DNA from: an uncultured Woeseiaceae bacterium
GTDB taxonomy: Bacteria > Pseudomonadota > Gammaproteobacteria > Steroidobacterales > Woeseiaceae
Length of the DNA: 5,015 nucleotides
NCBI GenBank assembly: GCA_945787435.1
Contig: CALZHX010000230.1
Span: 1-5,015 of the forward strand
Reading direction: 5' to 3'
Shown here: positions 1 through 5,015 of the stretch, piece after piece
Layout of the letters: every line of letters begins with the position of its first letter
Numbering within the stretch: position 1 is the first letter of the stretch
Translations under genes and position numbers: made by a program
The notes under the pieces: generated by a model
What the model saw: only the letters and a program-made list of their open reading frames with translations
Databases searched by the model: none
Told to the model about the DNA's origin: nothing

Positions 1-68
1 CACAGCGTGAACAGGAACTCCACGCCCTGGGCGCGCAATACCCGCGCAATGCGTTCACCACCGTTCAT
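1..68 (-). CDS. Thiamine-pyrophosphate-dependent enzyme, N-terminal fragment (acetolactate synthase / 2-hydroxyacyl-CoA lyase-like)
   Basis: Only the first 22 codons are in the window; the gene continues past the left edge. The translation begins MNGGERIARVLRAQGVEFLF and continues TL. This is the usual opening of the PYR domain in the acetolactate synthase-like TPP superfamily (acetolactate synthase, oxalyl-CoA decarboxylase, 2-hydroxyacyl-CoA lyase): a short G-x-R/x-A helix followed by L-x-x-x-G-V-x-x-x-F. Family members near this opening usually continue with a C-G-G-H-I segment, which lies just outside the window. The ATG start (68-66) overlaps the TGA stop (67-65) of the upstream CoA-transferase, and a GGAG motif lies 8 bases upstream of it, so the start is well supported. 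The exact reaction cannot be told from this piece. The CoA-transferase neighbour makes a lyase or decarboxylase acting on a CoA thioester an attractive inference, but an acetolactate synthase-type paralogue remains possible. Confidence 0.72.
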   Translation of the reverse strand, partial: MNGGERIARVLRAQGVEFLFTL

Positions 69-1774
69 AGGCTGTTCTCCGCCCAATCAAGTTCGAAACC
101 TCTGCCCGTCACAATCGATGCCGGCACCGTTATCGGCGCAGGATCGTCCGGTACGACGATACGGGCAAGACTGTTGGCAAGCAGATCACGTTCAATATCG
201 ATGCCCGGCATCACGGCACGCAGCGTGAGCCCTGCATCCGTCAGCTCCAGCACGGCAAGATCGGTGACATAGAAAATTCTTTTGCCACGCTCCAGGCCCA
301 CGCGACCATTAAACGTCACTTCGTCGACGTGCTCGAGCAGCTTGGGCTTGCCGGGTCTTTCGAGTCGCAGCCGCTCACCAACGATGCGAACTTCAGCACC
401 CTGCATCCACTTGCCAATGAACAATACCGTCTTTGCCGATTCGATGATGCTCGGTGCACCGCCCGGCCCGACATAGTCCAACATGCGCGGCCCCCGTTTG
501 GAGAGATTGATGTTACCTGCCGAATCGAGTTGCAGAAAGCCAAGCATTGCCGCATCGAGATGCTTGCGATAATGATCAAACATCCACGCCGATGATTCGA
601 GTCGCCGCGGGTTGATGGCCGCACCAAAGAAAATGCCCGGTGCAGGCAGACCGCCGTAGGGCCCGGACTCGGTCGTAAATATGATCTGTTCACGCAAACG
701 ACTTGCGTAGAGTACATGGCAGACTTCTTCGGCCAGGCCCACGCCAATATTCACAGTGGCACCGGCCGGCACATTGTCAGCGAAGGTCTGTGCCCCGAGC
801 CGCGCCAACGCGTGGTCCAGTTGACTGCGGCGCGGCGTAATGCCGAGCGTTTGGTTGATGAACCTGAGCCGTTCAACCGCTGCCTGCTCGTCCACGTTCG
901 CGCCCGCCGTGAACATCTCCCAGTACCTGTTCTGCGCCACCGACCCGGTTTGCTCATTGCGCGGATTGATGACGATGGCATCGACTTCGTCCGCCGCCAA
1001 GCCGATCGCGGTCTCGTCATGATCAATCAGGCCGGCGACCGATACGAGTACGACTCCACGGTTCTTGCGTGCCGCACGCGCCGCTTCGACATTCTCTGTG
1101 ATTGTCGCCGCATTCCGAAAATAGATGTTGCCGTCGCGATCAGCATACGGTGCGCTGAACAATGCAACATCGATTGCCGGCATGGTGTAGATAATGTCAT
1201 CGCCGTCAGCGTGTGCAAATTGCAGGGTCGCAGCCGGCGACACTGGCGAGCCATGGCCCACGCGAGGATCCAGGAACGAGCCAGTACCGGTCCGGCTGCG
1301 CACCTGCCGCTCACCACGCCCTTGTGCCTCGATCACCTGGATCATTTCACCTTGCGGTAATGTGTGTAACTCGAGCCGCCCGGCGTCGGCCAGGCGCAGC
1401 ATGGACTTCGCCGTTTCTGTATGCCCGGCGATATACGTCGTCACCAACCCATCCAGTCCGACTTCTTCCACCGTGCCGGGTGCGCGACCACGTCCGCCCT
1501 GACCACCCACGGAAATCCAGGTCAGCCCTCGCGGATGGCCACTTTGCTCAAAACGTTCGCGTACGGCCCAGAAAAGAATCGAACAGCGTGCGTTGCCGGA
1601 AATGCCACAGGAGATCACGCATGCACCATCGGGAATCATGTCGACGGCCGCTCGTGCCGATTTGAATTTCGCCGGCAACGGCTCGGCAGGCAAATAGGCC
1701 GTATCGCGGCGATCCCAGGTCAGGCGCCAGCGGAGTATATGTGCGAGCAGTACTGCCCTGTCGAGTAAATTCAC
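65..1774 (-). CDS. Family I CoA-transferase, fused alpha-beta type (acetate/propionate/3-oxoacid CoA-transferase-like)
   Basis: Predicted cytoplasmic enzyme that moves coenzyme A between carboxylic acids through a glutamyl-CoA thioester intermediate. Both CoA-transferase domains lie in one chain of about 569 residues, as in propionate CoA-transferase and YdiF-type enzymes. Domain 1 spans about residues 38-300 (glycine-rich ISVGGQGGRGR at 87-97). Domain 2 spans about 323-545, with NIGVGLAEEV (342-351), the catalytic-glutamate motif TTESGPYGG (Glu369, codon 670-668) and the C-terminal MPGIDIERDLL (522-532) typical of the family. Where classical propionate CoA-transferases have GGHWGLAP, this protein has AGHTETAKS (from residue 116), so it is probably a divergent subgroup with a different substrate. 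About 35 residues rich in L, R and W precede the core. I chose GTG at 1774 because the family-like sequence starts there; an upstream GTG at 1810 adds 12 unconvincing residues (581 aa). Neither start has a strong ribosome binding site. Its stop overlaps the start of a TPP enzyme. The family is secure; the substrate is unknown. Confidence 0.88.
   Translation of the reverse strand: MNLLDRAVLLAHILRWRLTWDRRDTAYLPAEPLPAKFKSARAAVDMIPDGACVISCGISGNARCSILFWAVRERFEQSGHPRGLTWISVGGQGGRGRAPGTVEEVGLDGLVTTYIAGHTETAKSMLRLADAGRLELHTLPQGEMIQVIEAQGRGERQVRSRTGTGSFLDPRVGHGSPVSPAATLQFAHADGDDIIYTMPAIDVALFSAPYADRDGNIYFRNAATITENVEAARAARKNRGVVLVSVAGLIDHDETAIGLAADEVDAIVINPRNEQTGSVAQNRYWEMFTAGANVDEQAAVERLRFINQTLGITPRRSQLDHALARLGAQTFADNVPAGATVNIGVGLAEEVCHVLYASRLREQIIFTTESGPYGGLPAPGIFFGAAINPRRLESSAWMFDHYRKHLDAAMLGFLQLDSAGNINLSKRGPRMLDYVGPGGAPSIIESAKTVLFIGKWMQGAEVRIVGERLRLERPGKPKLLEHVDEVTFNGRVGLERGKRIFYVTDLAVLELTDAGLTLRAVMPGIDIERDLLANSLARIVVPDDPAPITVPASIVTGRGFELDWAENSL
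77..80 (-). promoter_or_regulatory. Ribosome binding site of the TPP-enzyme gene
   Basis: Read on the minus strand this is GGAG, 8 bases before the ATG at 68-66, within the last codons of the CoA-transferase gene. Together with the ATGA overlap it supports re-initiation or translational coupling between the two genes. Confidence 0.6.
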
Positions 1775-1892
1775 AGTTTCAGCGTAGCAACAGCTCGGTA
1801 TGCCGGGCACCGGCAGAAGTACCTATAGGGCGGTCAACCGGGTTTGGCAGTGAATTGCGTTAAGGTATCGCGATGGCAACAGGAATCACTTA
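1775..1892. promoter_or_regulatory. Divergent intergenic region between the CoA-transferase and greB
   Basis: These roughly 118 bases separate two divergent genes and should hold the promoters of both directions. Toward greB, the best match I can find is TTGGCA (1844-1849) and TATCGC (1866-1871) with a 16-base spacer; the -10 box is poor (three of six positions). Toward the CoA-transferase, no good sigma-70 pair is visible. Small symmetric motifs are present: CCTATAGG (1822-1829), CGGT-CA-ACCG (1831-1840) and TGCCG/CGGCA (1801-1805 with 1811-1815). Any could be an operator half or chance. No small ORF or RNA gene is supported. The location is certain; the individual sites are guesses. Confidence 0.35.
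1881..1884 (+). promoter_or_regulatory. Ribosome binding site of greB
   Basis: AGGA lies 8 bases before the ATG at 1893. It supports that start, which also gives the normal GreB N-terminus. Confidence 0.65.
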
Positions 1893-2387
1893 ATGGGACG
1901 TTGGCGACCACCCGCTCCGAACTCGTCGGCCTATATCACGCCGGCGGGATTTGCTGCCTTGCAGGTGGAGCTGGACAACATCTGGCTGCGCCGGCGCGAC
2001 GTCGTTAGAGCGTTGGCTGAAGCTGCCGCGGAAGGCGACCGCTCTGAGAACGCCGAATACATCTACCGCAAGAAAGAGCTCGGTGGTTTGGATCGACGCA
2101 TTCGCTATCTGCAGAAGCGTCTGCCAGTGCTTAACGTGGTTCGAGAGGCGCCTAACAGCGATGCGATCTATTTTGGCGCCACCGTGGAACTGTGTGACGA
2201 CGAGGACAAGACACGCACTTATCGAATCGTGGGCCCCGACGAGACAGATGCGAAGACATTCGCCATCAGCATGGACTCGCCGCTCGCAAGGGCGTTACTG
2301 GGCAATCGCGTGGACGATGAGGTCGTGATCACGATTGGTGAGAAAACGACGACAGTGAGTGTCGTGTCGATTTGCTACGACACCTAG
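1893..2387 (+). CDS. greB: Transcription elongation factor GreB
   Basis: GreB binds the secondary channel of RNA polymerase and stimulates cleavage of the transcript's 3' end in backtracked complexes, so that elongation can resume. The protein has 164 residues, the usual GreB length. It opens MGRWRPPAP followed by YITPAGFAAL, as in GreB proteins. Residues about 14-82 form the N-terminal coiled coil. Its tip carries AEGDRSENAEYIY, with Asp49 and Glu52 corresponding to the acidic pair of GreA (Asp41/Glu44) that positions the catalytic magnesium. Residues about 90-164 are the FKBP-like C-terminal domain, with the family signature SPLARALLGNRVDDEV at 129-144. WRPP at the N-terminus and the KKELGGLDRRIRYLQKRL segment point to GreB rather than GreA. 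The ATG start is backed by AGGA at 1881-1884. The gene appears intact, and the next gene begins within about 20-65 bases of its stop. Confidence 0.95.
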   Translation: MGRWRPPAPNSSAYITPAGFAALQVELDNIWLRRRDVVRALAEAAAEGDRSENAEYIYRKKELGGLDRRIRYLQKRLPVLNVVREAPNSDAIYFGATVELCDDEDKTRTYRIVGPDETDAKTFAISMDSPLARALLGNRVDDEVVITIGEKTTTVSVVSICYDT

Positions 2388-2405
2388 GGTTGCGTGGTCA
2401 GAATC

Positions 2406-4673
2406 ATGTGTCATCATTTGCCGCGGCCGTTCAGCCACCCAACAGGATTTCTTTTGCTGTCACTCCGATCATTGCAACTATCGTGTGTATCTGCCGCGTT
2501 GCTGGCGGTGCCGGCCGTGGCAGCGATCGAGGATCTGCCGAGAACCGATGCCGGTATCGAAATTGACGGCGTCCTTGACGATGCCGGGTGGCAGGGTGCG
2601 CTCGTGGTCGACATCAATATCGAGACCCGGCCTGGCGAGAATGTGCCCGCATTAGTCCGCACCACGGCATTCCTGACCGAAGACGGTGAGAATCTCTATA
2701 TAGCATTCGATGCGAAGGACGACGATCCGGAGGCGGTCCGGGCGTACTTGCGCGATCGGGATTCAGCCTACGCGGACGATTTTGTCGGCATCGTCCTCGA
2801 CACCTATAACGACGATCGACGCGCATTCCAGTTTTTTGCCAATCCGCTGGGTGTGCAAATGGACATGACCAACGACGACGTCAATGGCAATGAGGATGAC
2901 TCCTGGGACGCCATCTGGAGTTCGGCAGGTCAGATCAACAAAGACGGCTATGTGGTCGAGATGCAAATTCCGCTGAGCCAGCTGCGGTTCCCGGGAACGA
3001 ACGGCGAACAGACCTGGGGATACGAAGTATTGCGGTTTTATCCTCGGGAGCATCGCTACCGTTTGTCCAACAACGCGCTCGATCGCAATCGCAATTGCTA
3101 CCTTTGCCAGATAGGTGCGTTCAGAGGCCTCGAAGGCTCGAAACCAAGCCGGGACCTCGAGATCGTGCCAACGCTGACGGCGACGAAATCGGACAGTACC
3201 GACGAGCCTGGCGTCATTCCGATGCAATCGGGCGACGCGGAAGCGGAAGGCGGAGTCACTATTCGATGGGGTATTACGCCGGACATGACCGCAAATCTCG
3301 CGATCAACCCGGATTTCTCCCAGGTGGAGGCGGATGTCGCGCAACTCGATGTGAACGAGCGCTTCGCACTGTTTTTCCCCGAGACACGGCCGTTCTTCCT
3401 GGAAGGTGCGGACTATTTCAATACTCCGTTAGATGCCGTTTTCACGCGAACGGTGTCCGACCCGGAGGTTGCCGCAAAGCTGACGGGCAAACGAGGCAAC
3501 CATACTTATGGCGCTTTCGCGGCGACCGACGAGGTGACGACGCTGCTCTTTCCCGGGTTGTTCGGCTCCGATTCGACCACGCTCGAGCAAGAGAACACGG
3601 CCTTTGTCGGCCGCTACGCTCATGGATTCGGCCAGGCCTCGCAACTGGGCGCCCTGGTGACAATCAGGGAGGGTGACGGCTACCACAATCGCGTCGGCGG
3701 CCTGGACGGCCGCTGGAAGATGAACGACCAGCATTCGCTGGAATTTCAGATCCTTAAATCGGACACAGAGTACCCGTCAGAGCTGGCCGACGAGTTCGAT
3801 CAGCCGCTTGGCGCGTTTGACGGCCACGCATCTACGCTGCGTTATGAATACGACTCCAGGAACTGGGTCGGCGAGGCAGAATACTTGAACTTGAGCGACG
3901 GATTTCGCGCTGACTCCGGTTTTATGAGCCGGGTGGGCGGCGATGCACAAGAGGTAGAGGTAGGTCGCATTTGGCATGGCGGTGACGACTCGTGGTGGCA
4001 CCGCATGGTCTTGCGCGCAGAATACGAAATCATTCGTGACGAAAGCGGGCGATCGGTCGATCGCGAGAAATCGCTGCGCTTTGGCGTCGGCGGCCCGATG
4101 CAGAGCTGGATGCAGGTACGTTTTCAAAAGAGAAACGAGTTGTTCGAGGACGTGCGATACGACCTCGATTTCGTGGGCCTCTACGGCGAGGTCACGCCGC
4201 GCAGTGGCCTGAGTTTCAGCTTGTTCGCCGGTACCGGAGACCGGAGTGATTACGACAACGAACGCCCCGGCAAGCAGGTCGTTTTCGAACCGACGCTCGA
4301 TTGGAACGTGAACCGCAATCTGCTCATACGGCTACGTGGTGTGCACTCCAGGCTTGAAACGCTCGACAACCAGGAGATATTCACGGCGTCGGTCGCAGAC
4401 CTGCGCCTGACATGGCAGTTTAGTGTGCGCAGCTACCTGCGACTGACATTGCAGTACGAAGATGTGGAAAGGAATCCGGACGTATACCTGGATGATGTCG
4501 ATGCTCGCGAGCGACAAGTCGGTCGCGAACTGCTGTACTCTTACAAACTGAACCCGCGGACGGTTTTTTACCTGGGATACTCCGATCAGTCCGTGGATGA
4601 CGATACGCTTAACTCTCTGACCGAGACCGACGAGAACTGGTTCATGAAGATCAGTTACGCCTGGACGCCTTGA
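2406..4673 (+). CDS. Exported CBM9-like / DUF5916 outer-membrane beta-barrel protein
   Basis: Large predicted outer-membrane protein of unknown function, 755 residues from the ATG at 2406. An N-terminal signal peptide (hydrophobic stretch ending PAVAA, cleavage after about residue 40) is followed by a CBM9-like beta-sandwich (about 45-225) with the typical IDGVLDDAGWQGA (53-65) and VEMQIPLSQLRFP (184-196). A DUF5916 region then runs to the end. Its hallmark is NPDFSQVEADVAQLDVNERF (301-320) and FFPETRPFFLEG (323-334), followed by amphipathic strands rich in aromatic, Asp and Arg residues, consistent with a transmembrane barrel. Cys231 and Cys234 form an NCYLC motif at the domain junction, possibly a periplasmic disulfide. 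The chain ends KISYAWTP, so the last residue is not the usual Phe or Trp. CBM9-like domains can bind glycans, but binding has not been shown for this type. The start is uncertain: GTG 2394 (759 aa), ATG 2406, or TTG 2454, which has the best ribosome binding site. The family assignment is solid. Confidence 0.87.
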   Translation: MCHHLPRPFSHPTGFLLLSLRSLQLSCVSAALLAVPAVAAIEDLPRTDAGIEIDGVLDDAGWQGALVVDINIETRPGENVPALVRTTAFLTEDGENLYIAFDAKDDDPEAVRAYLRDRDSAYADDFVGIVLDTYNDDRRAFQFFANPLGVQMDMTNDDVNGNEDDSWDAIWSSAGQINKDGYVVEMQIPLSQLRFPGTNGEQTWGYEVLRFYPREHRYRLSNNALDRNRNCYLCQIGAFRGLEGSKPSRDLEIVPTLTATKSDSTDEPGVIPMQSGDAEAEGGVTIRWGITPDMTANLAINPDFSQVEADVAQLDVNERFALFFPETRPFFLEGADYFNTPLDAVFTRTVSDPEVAAKLTGKRGNHTYGAFAATDEVTTLLFPGLFGSDSTTLEQENTAFVGRYAHGFGQASQLGALVTIREGDGYHNRVGGLDGRWKMNDQHSLEFQILKSDTEYPSELADEFDQPLGAFDGHASTLRYEYDSRNWVGEAEYLNLSDGFRADSGFMSRVGGDAQEVEVGRIWHGGDDSWWHRMVLRAEYEIIRDESGRSVDREKSLRFGVGGPMQSWMQVRFQKRNELFEDVRYDLDFVGLYGEVTPRSGLSFSLFAGTGDRSDYDNERPGKQVVFEPTLDWNVNRNLLIRLRGVHSRLETLDNQEIFTASVADLRLTWQFSVRSYLRLTLQYEDVERNPDVYLDDVDARERQVGRELLYSYKLNPRTVFYLGYSDQSVDDDTLNSLTETDENWFMKISYAWTP
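2444..2447 (+). promoter_or_regulatory. Candidate ribosome binding site for an internal TTG start of the DUF5916 gene
   Basis: AGGA lies 6 bases before an in-frame TTG at 2454-2456. Starting there gives MLSLRSLQLSCVSAALLAVP followed by AVAA, a compact and normal signal peptide. The ATG at 2406 and the GTG at 2394 have no comparable motif at good spacing. The site may decide the true start, but TTG starts are uncommon. Confidence 0.4.
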
Positions 4674-4681
4674 ATTGAAGC

Positions 4682-4685
4682 AGGA
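4682..4685 (+). promoter_or_regulatory. Probable ribosome binding site of the DUF442 gene
   Basis: AGGA lies 10 bases before the ATG at 4696, in the 22-base gap after the DUF5916 stop. The spacing is slightly long but acceptable. A GTG at 4702 is an alternative start at a worse distance. Confidence 0.4.
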
Positions 4686-4695
4686 CTACTTACAG

Positions 4696-5015
4696 ATGCG
4701 CGTGCTCGAGCTGGGACCCCAGGTCTATGTCTCCGGGCAACTGTTCGAGCACGACATCAGGCTCATGGCCAAACAGGGTGTTCGCAGCATCATGAACAAC
4801 CGGCCTGATGGTGAGTCGTTGGGACAACCGTTGTCGGCGGACCTCGAAAAAATCGCCGAGGAACTCGGCATGACTTACCTGAATCTCCCCATCGACCCCA
4901 GAGCGATCACCAAACAAGAGGTCGAGGCATTCGCGAAAGCCTGTGACGAGCTGGAGCGGCCTCTGCTTATCTTTTGTCGGTCGGGTGCTCGCTCGACGAC
5001 GGTATGGGAGTTGGC
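4696..5015 (+). CDS. DUF442 / BLH-type phosphatase-like protein (TIGR01244-like), 3' end outside window
   Basis: The first 106 codons are present and the gene runs off the right edge. The translation matches the beta-lactamase-hydrolase-like (BLH, DUF442) fold, related to dual-specificity and tyrosine phosphatases. It shows an opening VYVSGQL (10-16), the conserved core IMNNRPDGE (32-40), LPID (64-67), an ITKQEVEAF helix (71-79) and the active-site loop FCRSGARST (93-101). Cys94 is the likely nucleophile, with Arg99 in the phosphate-binding position. Most stand-alone members are short, about 110-150 residues, so little is probably missing. In some bacteria this domain is fused to a sulfur dioxygenase-type metallo-beta-lactamase or a rhodanese; whether that happens here cannot be seen. 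The physiological substrate is unknown for most members. The gene starts 22 bases after the DUF5916 stop on the same strand with no terminator between, so co-transcription is plausible. The CRSGxRS loop also resembles rhodanese active sites, but the NNRPDGE motif favours DUF442. Confidence 0.85.
   Translation, partial: MRVLELGPQVYVSGQLFEHDIRLMAKQGVRSIMNNRPDGESLGQPLSADLEKIAEELGMTYLNLPIDPRAITKQEVEAFAKACDELERPLLIFCRSGARSTTVWEL

Noticed and set aside
7..228. A 73-codon plus-strand frame across the CoA-transferase/TPP-enzyme junction
   Set aside because: It is antisense to two coupled genes with recognisable protein sequence, and its own product shows no domain features.
716..1360. A 214-codon open frame on the plus strand inside the CoA-transferase gene
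   Set aside because: It lies fully antisense to a clearly conserved enzyme, its product has no recognisable motif, and long antisense frames are expected in GC-rich coding DNA.
1801..1840. Short palindromes (CCTATAGG, CGGT-CA-ACCG, TGCCG/CGGCA) considered as operators
   Set aside because: Each arm is only 4-5 bases, none is repeated elsewhere in the gap, and none matches a known operator. They are mentioned with the intergenic region but not called as sites.
2359..2383. Inverted repeat GTGTCGT / ACGACAC at the end of greB, considered as a terminator
   Set aside because: The 7-base stem has an 11-base loop and is followed by CTAGGGTTGCG rather than a T-run. It lies inside the coding end of greB and is weak; it may be chance.
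2763..3344. A 193-codon minus-strand frame opposite the DUF5916 gene, and a 193-codon plus-strand frame at 3095-3676
   Set aside because: Both overlap the well-supported DUF5916 reading frame, are rich in Arg and His as shadow frames usually are, and match nothing I recognise.
4690..4917. A 75-codon minus-strand frame opposite the DUF442 gene
   Set aside because: It is antisense to a frame carrying the NNRPDGE and CRSGARS motifs and shows no motif of its own.

Overview
The window looks like ordinary chromosomal DNA from a GC-rich proteobacterium, most likely a gammaproteobacterium. The main reason is a full-length GreB, a factor largely confined to Proteobacteria. An outer-membrane CBM9-like/DUF5916 protein, common in marine and soil Gammaproteobacteria and in Bacteroidota, fits this. 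I see no mobile element, tRNA or rRNA gene, CRISPR array or phage gene. All assignments come from reading the sequence and recalled family motifs; no database search was run.

Left part, minus strand (1-1774): a fused family I CoA-transferase is followed by the first 22 codons of a thiamine-pyrophosphate (TPP) enzyme that runs off the left edge. The stop and start codons of the two genes overlap as ATGA, so they are almost certainly translated together. A CoA-transferase next to a TPP-dependent lyase or decarboxylase suggests a short pathway in which an organic acid is loaded onto CoA and the thioester is then cleaved or decarboxylated. The oxalate pair Frc/Oxc works this way, but its CoA-transferase is of a different family (III). 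The substrate here is unknown.

Centre (1775-1892): a divergent intergenic region of about 118 bases must carry the upstream signals of both directions. Only weak promoter-like sequences are visible.

Right part, plus strand (1893-5015): three genes lie head to tail with short gaps. They are greB (transcript cleavage factor), a large exported CBM9-like plus DUF5916 beta-barrel protein, and the start of a DUF442/BLH-type phosphatase-like protein that runs off the right edge. No convincing terminator separates them, so they may be co-transcribed, although their functions are not obviously linked.

The most interesting points are the translationally coupled CoA-transferase/TPP-enzyme pair with an undefined substrate, the N-terminal extension of the CoA-transferase, and the uncertain start of the DUF5916 protein, where a TTG codon has the best ribosome binding site and signal peptide. 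I found no convincing new type of system.
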